From contig NW_019029014.1 of assembly GCF_002105155.1 (NCBI RefSeq), positions 310,001-374,000 of the forward strand: 64,000 nucleotides of DNA, given 5' to 3'. Made by a program: the position numbers and the translations under genes. Under the pieces are notes generated by a model. The model was not told where the DNA came from and did not search any database. It was given only the letters and a program-made list of their open reading frames with translations. Source of the DNA: Lobosporangium transversale. Taxonomy: Eukaryota > Mortierellomycota > Mortierellomycetes > Mortierellales > Mortierellaceae. Positions 33,805 to 47,145 of this stretch are shown here, one piece after another; within the stretch, counting starts at the first letter, position 1, and each line of letters begins with the position of its first letter.

Positions 33805-36800
33805 TACCTCTGGCTTTAGATCACAATGAATGACATTGTGTCTGCCCAACAGTTCAAGAGAGTCAAGCAACTGTGTGCAAAATCTTCTAATAAGGCCAAG
33901 ACTAAAACCCTGGAACGAGTTGGTTTTTATAAACTCGTACAGATTGATCGATAGCAACTCAGTTGCAATACACAAGTGATTCCTGAAATAAAAGTTATCC
34001 GTCATACGAATCAAGTGATGCTTATCCTCCGGATCCTAAATTGTATCATCAAAAACAAAAATAAAAAACAAAAAAAAACGTAAGCTGCTTGTGTGCACCA
34101 AATTTATATACTTTCATAGGATAAAGAAAAGGACTGTACCCATTTAGTCAGGCTGTCCAGGATTTTCACTTCAACCAGTGCTTGACAATGGAACCGCTTC
34201 TTATTTCTGATGATCTTGATGGCCACATACGCGCCGGTCTTATGGTCGTAGCACTTGGCCACTTGTCCAAACGATCCTTTGCCTAGCATATCCAGAATCT
34301 CGTAACGGAACATAAGATGATCATGGTTTATAATCAGATAGTCGCCGCGTTCATCATCAAACCCTAAGAAAATGATAATAATAAAATTTGTCAACAATTT
34401 TGACCAAAGAATTCCCAAGCCTCGGTTCTGTAGTATATCAATAAGTAATAGAAAAGTTACCAAAGTTGCTATTGCTGGCTTCCATACTCGCCGCTCTCTT
34501 ATGTCGACAATTCTGGCCAACATAATACACTTGTGAATACTCGCCAATCTCAGCTCTTTCATAAGGACTAAGATAAGAGCCATACATTTTGAGTGCTGCA
34601 TAGGGCGATAGAGGCGGGAAGGGACTGACTGCAGATTCAGGTGCTATTGTGCTCATTGGCGGAATTGGTTCCACAAGTGAATGGCTACTGGGACTTTTAG
34701 GAATGAGCTGTGGCTGCCCTTGACCATATAATGGCATGGGTTGATTCGAGCCGTAAATGTGGATGGGGTTCGAAGTTATAGCCGAGCCCTTGTTGCCATG
34801 GCTCCTTGAGGATGGCGATGACTTCAGGTCTTTCACTGCTGTCGGTGTCCGCAGTCCGCTATTAGATGTCTTCTTTGAGTGATCCGATGCATACATTAAA
34901 GGAGCATTGTTTAAAGCAACGCCTGAGTTGGTAGCTGCCCGCGTAGACGCTGACGTTGACGAAGGTTTTGATTGCTTAGGCGTCATTGAATCCATGTAGA
35001 TCATGCCAGGAACAGGCTCGCCATTATGCTCAGTAGCCGTTGATCGTCTGTGATTTAATCCAATAAGAACACCACTTGATAAGCTCCTATTAGGCTTCAC
35101 CTTGTGAGTACTGTTACCATTCGTCGCTGTTGAAGTAGGTTCCGTTGAACTGGGGATGCTAGAAAGGGCCGATTCACTGATTCTAGGTGAATCCGTGTCA
35201 ACAACGCCACCACCGCCTCTGATAGTTTTGACGTCCATGTTTGCTGCCGATGGTACATTCAAGTGCGAGCTAGGTAATGAAGCTGTCGGAGGGACTGTTC
35301 CCTTGCGCCCACCAGATGGACTAGGGATCTTTGATCCTGCTACCTTTGAGGCGATAGGAGAAGGTGCGATCGTAGTTCTAGATGTGCCCGTCATGTACAT
35401 CGGTGGAAGAATGGCTGACATCGGCTTTGCTTTTGGTGGATCCATAGCCGAGAGAGTCTAAGTAGGAGAAATTAGTAGGATGTTTAGTTTTGATTCGTTT
35501 AAAACAAAAACAAAAAAAAAAAAAAAAAAAAAGTCAAAAAACTTGCCTTTCCACGTTTACGACTGGAACCACTTGTAGACATGGTGGTAATTATAGAATT
35601 CCGATCTTTAGTTCCTACAGTAGTGCCACTATATACCGATCCGTTTAAACGATTGGAAGGGTTCCCGTCGAACACAATGCTTCGACGGTGGGGGCCAATC
35701 ATGTTACCAGAAGATGGATGTCGTACATGGACGCTTGGTGTTGAGATTTCTGGCTGTATTATAGGCGGTACCACAAGATTACCATTCATCTGCTCCTTAA
35801 ACTCGAGCCCGCTCAAGTGCTTCGTGATATCCGCTACAGGAACAGGTACAGGCTCTCCTATCCAAGATTGGAACTCGCCCGATTGGTTGCTGGGTGTAGA
35901 AGATGATGAGGAGTACTGTATGTCAGCGTTTCGTACAAAGCTAGAGTGGGCCATTTGGCTGGTACTATTTGAAGCCGGTGTCCGTGATCCGGAGTGTGGA
36001 GTAGGAGAGGATCGAGTGCCAGCCGCAGTTGGTGTTGTTGGAATACTATCTCTAGACCTTGCTCTTGGAGATATACCTTTGATATTGGCATTGTGTGGCG
36101 ATGCTGTCCTAGAGTGATTTTTAGTTGATCTCCTTGGCTCGTCTTGGTAATTAGAGAAATTAGTATTACTATTTCCGTCAGTGTTTTGGAGGGCGGCGTA
36201 AAAACTTTCTCGCTTATGTTTTTCACGGTTACTGCGGTCTCGTGGCTTGAGCTGAGTGAGGTATTCCTGCTCATTAATTCCCAAGGCTTGCTCATCTATA
36301 TCCAGTGCTTCATGCGATCGCATCGGATGGTCGTGTGAGTGGAGATGGATATCATTACTAGCTAGTAGGTTGTTTAAGTCTGTTGAGCCACTGATGTGAT
36401 CCGTCATAGTTCGTGGTTGTACTGTGCTGAAAGATTCCAAGCGTTTGTAGGGATCACGGTTTGAGCTGACTTTGGATGGTGATCCGTAAGGCGATGACAT
36501 GGACATATGATCTTTAGATATTGTGTGAGGTATAGGACCCGAGTTGAACGACTTTTTACGGTAGTGGCTGGAGACTGGAGGAGACGAAGGTAGGGTATGG
36601 ATGGTCTTCTGTGCTGGAAGTCCTGAGCTGCTTCGTTCAGTTGTCAATGGCGAGCCGTTCGAGATAGATGTGGTGGGAGGAGTCATAGATGGGTTTGGTG
36701 ACATGGGTATATTCGATCTATTTCAGGATATGTTCCGAAGGCGAATAAAAAAAAAAGGGAGAAGAGAGAAAAGGATAAAGGAAGATAATTAATATCTTTT

Positions 36801-37761
36801 GCATGTTTGATGTCAAGTTGAGATGATTTTTTATGTCTTGCCACTGACATTAAGGAGGGGAGAAAGGCTCGTTAGGAAGTGGCCGCGTGTGCACCGCGTG
36901 CGAACTTGCAGCTGCAGCCTTACACTATCCACCTCAACCCATCACTATCAGCATGACCTTCATTAGAAGAGACAGCTTCATTTTCCGCAAGGAGGACAGA
37001 GATTCCTGTCTGTCACACAAGAGGGGAAAAAAAAGGGACATCGGTGGGAGTTCTGGGTTGGTCAATTTGTCCAATCCATCATTAACATTTTTTTTTTTTT
37101 GTTGCGCCCACATGAGCAGAGGAGCATGTATTAAGCATCTTGAAGAGCAGCGAACAGTGCTCAATGCCCAGTGCTCAGAGCAAAATGTTTCCATAGCCTT
37201 AACAAAGCAGATATGCCTTAGTGTATATAATAAAAATAAATCTATTACATCTTTCCTTACCCCAAGTTCTGTCCACTGTGATGAGAAGAGACAGGTGTCC
37301 TGTATTGTGCAATATCCATGTATGTGGCAGTATGGGACTGATGTTGTTGTTGATTTTGGTGCAAAAAGCCTAGTTGATGTTGCTGGAACGTCTCCTGAAG
37401 ATGGGTTGGGTACTGCTCATGCGAATATGTCTGGCGTCTCTGTTGCTGATGATGTTGTTGATGTTGCAGCTGTTGTTGTTGATGGAGATGTAATTCGTGG
37501 AAGCTCTGACGGGATTGTAGCTGTTTTTTGTGGATCTGTTGATTCTGTTGCTGAAGAAGAAGTTGTGCTTGATGTTGCTCCCAAGAATCTGGCACCTGTG
37601 GAAGAGTAGTGGATCTCGGCTTTGCAGACAAGAAAGGTTGTTGCTGATTACCGTTGTTGATGATGATTTCTAAGAAAAGGAAGCGGAAGAAGCAAGAAGC
37701 AGGGTCGAAGAGAGTGATATCGGTGCGTTTGTTAATCAAAGGCTCTTGTAGTTGGTAAAAT

Positions 37762-37792
<31 letters not shown>

Positions 37793-38907
37793 GGTAACAA
37801 AGGAAAAAATGAAAGACTGAATGAATCTTGTTTTAAAAATAATAGTGAGAGCTCTTCTCTCTCATACTATCCAAATGTATTTGAATATCCATCTGATCTA
37901 AACAACGCAGTATGCTTAAGTCAAGCACTTTGCTGAGGATTGAGAGGAGCTTCAGTGAAGACTGATCAAAAATATCGTCAACAATAGCTGGAGCAATCGT
38001 CCAGAGTGTTATGGATGGGGAGAGTGGGATAAAGTGACAATGAAATACATGGATTGAGGTGGGAGAATGTGTGTATGAATGTGTTTGATGGATAGTGTGT
38101 GTGAATTATGATTAGGTCTTGAGTGCAAAAAAGAGGACCGAGTGTAGATATTGCATTAATGTGGATCCAAAACAAAAAGGTTATTGATGTTATTGACCCA
38201 TAATCGAGATTGCGCATCGTTGTGTTTATTACAGCACCGCCACTGTCTTCATTACACTTGTTTCCTCTTTTGAGCGTCCATTCCATCCCATGCAAAAGAA
38301 AAATATCCCTGTCGTACAAACTCTCTCCCTTTGCCTTTAAAACTATTACCGCCTCTTGTCTTTTTTTTTTTTTTTTTTTTTTTTTTTTCAATTCATGTCT
38401 CCCTTTCCCGATTTTTACACAGTTTTCACCATTCATATCATTAAAAGATCCCTTGTACTGATAAAAACGTAACCAATATATATGTAACAACCAAGTCCTG
38501 CCCTGCATTCTTCCCAATTATACAACCAATTACAGGTATTATCTTTAGCCCTGCAATTTCCCTTGTCTCTTTTATCTCCCAGTGGCCTCTTGTAATTTTT
38601 TTTTTTAAAAAAACAAACTTCTACCCGACCCGCATATGTTTTTCTTTTTCTTTGTTTGATTCATGTATGATCTTCCCGACATCTGGTATGAATCAAACCA
38701 TCTTCCTGCACCACTCCATGATAAACCAATCTGGGAAAAAAGCTCATGGTCCAGTGGACTCTGTGAATAAAATAAAATAAATAAAATAAAAAAACGCACC
38801 GGCCGTTTTTTTTTTGCTAATCAAAAAGCATGCGCGGTAGAAAAATGTCCCATGTTGTTTGGATGAATAAGGCTAGTTTGTTCACTGTTTCGCTTTGTTT
38901 CTCTCGC

Positions 38908-38939
<32 letters not shown>

Positions 38940-40202
38940 CGTGCGTCCTTGCTGTGCTTATTTTTTTTTTTTTTTTTTTTTTTTTTTCCTCTTACAACAC
39001 ATGTAGCCAAACACCAAATGAATAATATAGAACTGAAAAAAAACGTGTTTTTTGGGGCTTGTGGGATCGTGCAGACGGACATACAAGACCATTGAGTAAC
39101 AATAATAAGAATTAAGTAATCGACAGTAATCCCAATTCTGATTGTATGATTGAGTGGCTGATCGTATGTCATTTTTACCAGCAAAGGGAAAGAATGACCA
39201 AGAAAGTTTAGAGTAAAATAAGAAAATTAAAAAAAAAATCAAATGGATCAAATTGTCAAGTTACTTACGGTTATAGACCTGCCCTGCTCCTCCTCCCGTT
39301 ATTCCCAAGTCCGCTCCAAAATCATGTGCAGCCAGACTCTTGGGTCGTGTTCGGGGAGTTGTTGCCGTCAGGTCGGGAACATTATTCAGAGCATTTCCCA
39401 TCACATCTGGAAGATCCTGATAGTACTGCTGCTGATAACTGAATGACCCGTGCCGACTGTTCGGGGCAGTGTTGTAATGCTGAAAATAATTTTGGTTAGG
39501 CTGTTGCTGCTGCGGTTTGGATACAGAGTATTCTTGGAACGAAAACTGCTGTGCAGTCTCTTCCATACTTGTTGGTGGATTGAATCCATAGGCAGCTACT
39601 TCTTGTCCCTGAACCTGTTCGTGTAAAAGAGTTGGTGTTTGTCCGGTCGAGGGGATTTGAGCATAGAATGGTAAAGGGGATTGGGATGTAGAGACCGGCT
39701 TTACAGGCCCAAAGGAGGGTGCAGACATAATCGGTGGAGACGAGTACGAAGCATTTGAGGTTTTACGAAGTGGTAGAGGTTGTTGTTTAGAAGGAGAGGG
39801 GTGATTTGAGCTGTCCAGAATTGGAGTCATAGATCTGTCCAACTCCATGTCTATATCTTCTTGATACTGGTCAATATTCCCTAATTGTTGTTGCTGTTGT
39901 TGTTGCTGGGGATGGGAGTGGTATTGGCTGTGACGACGGTGGTGAGCCTGATATGATTCAACATGGTATTGTCGTTCTTGTTGTAAGAAGATTGGTTGAG
40001 ATGCTATATGCAGCTGTTGTGGTTGTTGATGATACGGGTCAATCTGATGTTGGTGTTGATAAAAGGGTGCGGAAGAGGAAGAGGAAGATGGATGTAAGGA
40101 CGATCTTTTGTTCGAGTACGAATCAGGAGCCGAAGTCAGTTCTCCCGTTGCGAAGGAGGTCACTGTCGCCTGGAAGGGCTGATGTTGATACTCATACTCC
40201 AT
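32372..40202 (-). CDS. DYRK-family (Pom1/DYRK2-like) protein kinase, 1692 residues
   Basis: Nine exons (40202-39269, 37669-37261, 36717-35547, 35457-34461, 34363-34140, 34035-33808, 33679-33367, 33274-33010, 32909-32372) have consistent phases. About 1170 residues of Q/H-rich then S/T/P-rich sequence precede the kinase domain (about 1190-1490). Its motifs are complete: [20 protein letters not shown] (catalytic Lys), [17 protein letters not shown], the DYRK activation-loop YxY in [15 protein letters not shown], and the DYRK insert [21 protein letters not shown]. DYRKs autophosphorylate the loop tyrosine during translation and then act as Ser/Thr kinases. Fungal Pom1-type members control polarity and cell size. 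Intron 3 is GC-AG (AAAG/GCAAGT), and intron 1 is about 1.6 kb. The C-terminal tail is again Q-rich. The first two exons are Q-rich and less certain than the rest, although a strong polypyrimidine acceptor supports exon 2. Confidence 0.9.
37670..39268. other. 1.6-kb first intron of the DYRK gene
   Basis: Donor GTAAGT follows codon AAC C at 39269. The acceptor CTTTTCTTAG, with a long C/T tract, precedes 37669. The intron is far longer than its neighbours (80-530 nt) and is packed with homopolymer runs (about 37761-37787 A, 38361-38389 T, 38910-38939 T, 38961-38987 T). I see no coding exon inside. Confidence 0.6.
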
Positions 40203-42847
40203 TGATTGACGAGCCAACTTTTTTTATTTTTTTTTTATTTTTATGAAAAATAAGAAAGATATTAAAATAAAATAAAAAAGAGAGAGAGAAAGAGAAAGAG
40301 CCGACGAGGCTTGAAAGGAAGTGAAGAACGAAGGGGTATGAGAAAGAGATATAGAAAAAGGAAAAAAAAAAAAAAAAAAAAAAAAAAGAGCGAGAGAGGA
40401 AGAGGGAGAGAGGAAGAGGAAGAGAGGAAGAGGAAGAGAGGAGAGGAAGAGAAGGTAAGTGAGAATAAGGAAATGAGAATGAAGAGAATGGATGGAATGG
40501 AGGAATGGAGGAATGGAGGAGGAGAACAGCCCTTCTTTGTCAAAGGAAAAGGAGCAAGAAGAAGGAAAGAAGAGGTTTTATGAGGAGTGCCGTAGGGAAT
40601 TGATGAATAACTTTGTTTGTTCCAACATGTGCAGTAATCCATTCAGTCGTTTATTCGAGAGAATAAGCCTGTCCACTGAACGGGAAAGGGACAAAGAAAA
40701 ATGGCGGGAAAGTGGGACGAAAAAAAAAAATGAATGAGCCAAAATGTGGGCCTAACAAAAAAAAAAAGGTTATACCCAAATGATTAAGGAAAGCCAAAAA
40801 AAAAAAAAAAAAAAAAAGGAGATAAAAAGTAAAGCATTGTTGCAAAGCATTGTTGCAAGGCATTTGTTACAAAGTTGCATAGCAAGTAAATCTCGCTTAC
40901 TTCAATCGGTTAATGTCTGATTTCCCCATTGGGTTCAGTTGTAGCCAAACGCTGCGCGTATTGAGAGCGCGTTTATTTTATTTTGTTTTTCTACCCAGTG
41001 GTTTATATCTCTACTTTTGAACGACATTCAATTGTTAATTACTTTTGAGCAAAAAAAAAAAAAAAAAAAAAAAGTGCGCCCAAATATATCAACAGAGAAC
41101 TAGAATTAAATACCGTCATCTTCCTACTACCGCCACCATAAGGCATCGCCATATTCTTTAAGCAAAATAAAATAAATAAATAATAGATGGAAAAAAGGTT
41201 ACCAATATGACTCGTTGATGGGATAAATAAAAAAGCTTTCGCAATGCAATGCAATGCACTGATGACTCCTCCCGCTGCATGCAATCAAAAAAAAAAAAAA
41301 AAAAAAAAAACATGAACCCAAGGGAGAAAGAAAGAGAAGGGAACGGGGCGCAATGGAGCCCTACTGGGAGTATCAGGGAAGCCTTCAACCAAAAGCAAAA
41401 AAAAAAAAAAAAAAAAAAAAATAACGCACACGCGTTTTCTTAACATTAATAACGGTAGTGCCTGAGCTTTAGTCTTGATTTTGGAGTCAAAGTATGACAA
41501 ACTATGGAATGCGTTTCATTTAGACACACATCCACATCCACCACAAAGAAAACCACAGCATCTATCAATTTCATCGACAAGTGCACTTTATTTTTTACCA
41601 TTGTCAATCTACAAGAGCCGACGGACAGCTACTCGGACTTTTTCTTTCTTTCTTTTTATTTATTTATTTTATTTTTTTATTATTCTTTTTAGAAAGAATA
41701 CAATTGCATCGGTCATAGCACATGGTCATTTTGTGTTTGTTATTCATGAGCTGGAATTAACCAATTGATCTCATAACGGATCTCCTTTCCTTCTGTTCCC
41801 AATCTTTATGCTGATGTTGCTATTGCTAATGAATATTGACACTTGCTTACACATACACACACAAACATCTTCTGTTGATCAGCAGACAAGTACAAAATAG
41901 GCCTGATCGACCGCTTGATGATTTCAATAAACAGATGTTAGAGATAAAGAAAGGGAGATTCACCCCCTTTTTGTTTTGAGATTGAAGGTAACAGCAACAA
42001 TGAAAAAACATAAACAGGCTAGGCGTAGAAGAAAAGAACTGTTGTTCGGTCCTCTTAGTTAAAACAATCCTTTTTTTTTATTTTTATTTTTTTTTATTTT
42101 TTTTAAGAGCATTGAACTAGAAAACAAGGTTAATTGCATCATGATCAATAATGGGGGCATGGGCGCACACACACCCAATTGCTCATTCATTTATCATAAC
42201 AACGCTTACACACATTTTTTATATTTCCCATTTCTGTTTCCGATCATCCATATCCAACGTGGATCATTTTGCTTTCGTAAAGCACGTGTCCCATGTTCAG
42301 GGGGGAAGGTTAGAGAATCTAGCGCATTTCTCTGAACCTGTAAATTGTACAATCATCTATAGACGCAGCAGCCGGTTGTTGCTATTCTAACGCTTTCAAT
42401 CCCTTTCCTGCTCATCTCCATCCAGTTATAATGCTGTCGAGACTTGCAATCGGTCTAAAAGAGCAAATTCTTTATTTTTTGTCCGCTGCATCTACAGGCT
42501 CATCATAAACGGTGTGGTTGGCGAGGTATGTCCATTCATTTTAGGCAAGCAAATTATACACAACATTGCAAATTAGATCAAGTCTTGATGTCATTTATTC
42601 TGTCTCCTTTTCCGTCGTTTCATTCTTTCATCCACCGCTGCTCTCTCTCTTTCTCTCTTTTTTTTTTTTTTTTTTGCTTTATTGCCTACCCTAGAGATTT
42701 TAATTCTTCAGTACGTTGATAATGTAACTCTGTTCATGCTTCCAAGTCATGGGGTTTTTCATATTCTAAACTGACATTTCTATTAGTTGAAAAGTAACCT
42801 CTTTAGCTATCAGTGTCGATGGATTCAATTTCATTCCAAGTATTCAG

Positions 42848-42875
<28 letters not shown>
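40203..42875. other. Intergenic upstream of the DYRK gene, homopolymer-rich
   Basis: About 2.7 kb with no supported gene. Positions 40262-40600 are a GA-rich polypurine tract (sense-strand CT), starting 60 bp upstream of the DYRK ATG. Long A or T runs occur near 40365-40387, 40797-40817, 41050-41073, 41287-41310, 41398-41420, 42659-42675 and 42850-42877. Confidence 0.55.
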
Positions 42876-42880
<5 letters not shown>

Positions 42881-44034
42881 GGCTAGCCTGTACCTGCTGA
42901 ACTGGCTCCCAGACAACATCCGATAATTCTATAGTAGTATCGAGCCCTCCTGCCCTTCGAACCTTACCATCCTGCTCTAGTTTCTTGAGGTGCAGTAGAA
43001 CCTGGTGTTCCGCTGCTGCATGTAGATAGACCGGATATACCTTATAGATAACCGAAACAATCTGCAATGCAGTCTTACCAATACCTGCTACCTCCAAAGA
43101 CGTCGTTGTAGTTGTTGTATCAGCATTAGCATCAGTACTGGTATAGTCATTATCACCATCACTCTTCGGAATAGGATTCGACAACACCTTCAAAATATCC
43201 CTTTCCCGTTCAAGACGATGATTAATATACTCTCGAATCTTGGCCGGACCATCTTCAACCACCGGTCCATGTCCAGGATAGATCTTAAAGGCTGGTTCCT
43301 GTTGCTGGCCCTCTCCACTTGCTTGTCCGAGAGTCAATTGCTTCTCCAGTGATTTCATATACTTGCTCAAATCCTCAAACACAGCCGAACCTTGACCCAA
43401 AACACAATCCGCTGTAAACAGCGTGTTCTCCTCTTTCAACCAGAAACTGCAGTGATCCGACGTATGGCCTGGTGTATGTAAAGTTACCAACGTTGTCTGG
43501 TCATCCACTTTAAACTCTTGTTGGTCCTGAAGGCCTTCAAACTGTGTTTCGGGATCATCATGCTCTGGATCTGGGAATTTGTACACGATCGGTAAGGTTG
43601 CTCCCTCTTCGGCTGTTAAATCATTGAGTTGGATATTACGTGAAGCCAAGAACTTCATCACCTCAGGAATACCACCCACATGGTCATGGTGCCAATGTGA
43701 ACAGATAACTTTGGATATGGTAGCGTCACCAAGGTCTTTCTTAAGAGCGCTTTGCAATAGAGGGATGTACTCCGAGACGCCCTCACCTGTATCAAGGAGG
43801 ACTTTGCGTGGACCTTTCCCAATCAAGTACGTGTTCGTTCCTAAAAAAAAAGTTATAAAAGTCAAACTGGAGTGTTCTGAGGTTTTTTTTTTTTTTTTTT
43901 TTTTTTTTCTTTTTCCAGCTTGCCAGGAACTGCTGTTTACCCTGCAATGTGAATTTGCCAGGATTTAGTCCTAGGACTCGAATCACTCTTTCTGAGAGAC
44001 GTGCAATGTTGGGAAGTTTCTCGAGGGTCTCCAT
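42876..44034 (-). CDS. LACTB2-like metallo-beta-lactamase-fold hydrolase
   Basis: Two exons (44034-43941, 43840-42876) give 352 residues. The metal-binding signature SHWHHDHVGG (HxHxDH) is intact. Further ligands are His in LHTPGHTSDHCSFW, Asp in LFTADCVLG and His in YPGHGPVV. A C-terminal winged-helix region ends the domain (YLHAAAEHQVLLHLKKLEQDGKVRR), as in human LACTB2. LACTB2 is a single-strand-specific endoribonuclease of mitochondria. The same architecture occurs in a thioesterase group of fungi, so the substrate here is open. A Thr-rich insert (residues about 250-265) interrupts the linker. The intron carries a 28-T run. Family certain; precise function inferred. Confidence 0.9.
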
Positions 44035-44469
44035 TTCTTTGACTTTCTTTTGTGTATTACAATTGTGAATGAGAAATGGAGAGGGGACACATTAAAAAAA
44101 CATTTACAATCAATTGGGCCGCGAGCGGCTTTGCGTAACGCACGTTCGTTCGCTGACCAAGCCGGGGCTAAATCGAACTTCTACCAGACAAATAAATTTA
44201 TGGAATCGGCTCCGATGGCTCTTTATCTCGCCAACCGAGACGTCAGTGACAGCATTGCCACAGAACAGGGGAGAATGTTTGCCGAGCGCAGTAATCAAAT
44301 TCATCTTTTTTTTTTTTTTTTTTTTTTTCCTTTTTTCTGAAGATTTATGGCTTTACACCATGGAAATGATAAAGGGGAAAATAGACTATGATACAGCAAA
44401 AAAAATAAAATAAAAAATACAAACAGATCTTCTAATACGTCTGAGAATTCAAAACCTCGCATTATTCGA
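44035..44469. other. Intergenic LACTB2-like promoter / striatin 3' side
   Basis: 435 bp containing a GC-richer patch (44110-44170) and a T run at 44308-44328. No gene is supported. Confidence 0.5.
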
Positions 44470-47098
44470 TTAACTCTTGGTATACACCTTGACAATAGAA
44501 TCGGCACCTCCAGTGGCCAATAAGCCAGGCACAGTTGTATGATACTTGACGCTCGTTACTCCCTCATCACTCTTCCTTCGGTGGCCTGTAAACTCTTGGA
44601 GACAAGAACGACCCGATGATGCGATATCCCACAATCGCACAGATCCATCATGTCCACCAGAACATAGCACTAATCCAGAGGGATCAATGTCGAGTGAAGA
44701 GACCGCATCCAAATGCGATAGCATCGAAAACGAGCACGAGCCCGAGTTGATGTCAAAAAATCGAATATATCGGTCTTCGTGTCCCGAGATCACAACTGGC
44801 ATAGTCGGATGGCACACAAGCTTGTTGATCTGTGTCGCTGTTGTACCATCTTTGGAAATCCCAAAAAAAAAAAAAAAAAAAAAAAAAATCAGTACAGCAT
44901 GTAATGGTTGGCCCACCTATAACGAACAAGCACTTTTTCTCCTTATAATTCAGTACCATAGGATTCATCACTCTTGAGAGCCAAAATAGTTTTGCCGCTT
45001 TCAATATCAAACAATTTAACCACCGCATTCGAGTAGCTCACCACCATCTTAGTCAAATCTGTGGGGCAGAAATCGAGACCTGTGGGGGTCGGTAACTTTG
45101 TCAGACCAGATGTGTAAGTCGTTGGATCTGATGATTCCAAACCATTGTAACCCCATGATGATCGTAATGGAGATCCTTTCGTCTCTGTATCCCAGACCTT
45201 AAGTGTGCCATCAGCAGAGATAGAGGCAAGTAGCTGTGACGATGAGATTGATAGTGGAAAAAGTTTGATGTCCCAAACTGTATCCGTATGTCCAATGAAT
45301 GATGACATAGTCAATGTAGGATCTAATTAAATGGACCAATATTTAATAAAATACTTTTTAAAATCATGGTAATAGAGTAATGATGGTAATGGAACTAGTA
45401 ATAATAAACCACATGTACACAAATGAAGAGATTGTGGATTTAAGCTCACCTTGGCGTGCATAGGTATTTTTGTCCATAGATACCAGCCTCCATGATCGCA
45501 CAGTCGAGTCCATACTGGCAGAGAAGCACTTGTTCTGATCTGCTGAGATAGCGACGGCAGTGATGGGTTTTATATGTCCACGATAGGTATGAACAGCTTC
45601 TACTTCACCATTTAAAGGCCTAAAGAAACATTGTATGAAATAACGATCAAAAAGCTTAATAATCAAGCCGTTCAACTACATCTTCAGCCATACTAACGTA
45701 AGATTACCTCTTTGACTCTTTGAGAGCCGATTCAAGATTCCAATACTTCATGGTGCCGTCTTCAGAACCTGATAGTAGGGCCTTATCTTTGGGATGGAAC
45801 GCAATCGAGCGCACTACATCCAAATGCCTGAAAATACACAGTGAGATAAAATTATGTATAAAATAATTAATTAAAGAACTTTAAAGAATACGACCGCGTT
45901 TTTCATAGAGTCAGAATTAAACTTGCCTGCGCAGAGTAATTTTTGGTCTCCAAAGAATGGGCTCATCAAGCACGTTACTTGCTGACTTGGTGGCACCACC
46001 ATTTCCTAAACTCTCTGCTTCCGAAACATTTAGAGATGCTAGTTCATCTTGGACTAGAAAACCAGTGACACAATTCATATGCAATGGATAAGTTATCGCG
46101 AATGCAAATGGCTTCTATGACTACAAATAGTAGAAAAATAAAATAAACGTCCTCCCTTACTTTTTTTCTTGTATGGTCCGTTCTTCACAGCTACTTCCTC
46201 TTGTGTTGACTTGTCCCATTCCCATCCCTTCACCATTCTGCTCAATTGTTCGGAGGTGATATTATATTTGTCTTGTATATCCTTACTCTAAAAAAAAATA
46301 GGCATTAGCTTCAGAGAAATTATCTGACAGCCAACATTTGTAATTTCAAGTTAGAAAAGTGAGTAAACGAGCTCTAACTCACCAATTGGTCAACATTTTC
46401 AGACTTTTCAGATTTTTTTTTCTCGTTGATACTCTGATTCAACTGATTGCCGGCTTTCTGCAAGTCTGCACGCCATTGTTCGCTCGAAAGAGGAGCGTGC
46501 ATGACAGTGACAGCTTCATCACACTGGAATGCCTCCAGTCCAGTCGGATGTCTCTCGTTCTCATCTGCCGCATTGATAGTAGTATCGCTGGTCTTTCTTG
46601 GCTTATTACTGGCTACAAGCATACTGTCTTTCGTTGTTGATGTCAAACTGGTTATGTTTTCTGAGTTTTGGTGAGATGGAAACTGTTGCTGCCTCAAAGT
46701 GGTTTGGTTGCTGTTATCATCATCCAATGACCCTGCGATATTTGTGGAGTCGGGATAGAGAGGAGGGCTTTCTATCGCAGGTTTAGCCTTGGAAAATGAC
46801 TGAAGTGTATTAATGGGGACAGAGTTGGACCTGGGTAACGGCGGAGGAACTACGGTGCTTGCTGTTCCAGCAGCAACATGGATTAAAGAGTTTGAAGTTG
46901 TAGGGAAAAAGTCACTGTGTCTGTTTTTGCCTCCTCCACCTCGCATACCATTATAGCCCACAGCACTAGCTCGCTTCTCCAATTCATGGCGCACGAGTCG
47001 GTTCTGAGCAAGAGCTGGAGGCTGAGCAAGAGCTGAAGGCATCCCCATGGCAATAGATTGAGGCACCGATGAAGTCAAGTAACTTATTTCCTGAAGGC

Positions 47099-47145
<47 letters not shown>

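Noticed and set aside
36887-37609. Plus-strand ORF of 240 codons with Val/Asp-rich end
   Set aside because: Antisense of the CAG-rich DYRK exon 2 (polyglutamine read backwards); no independent evidence.
40262-40863. Lys/Arg/Glu-rich or Phe/Ser-rich ORFs upstream of DYRK
   Set aside because: Products of the polypurine tract and homopolymers; low complexity only.
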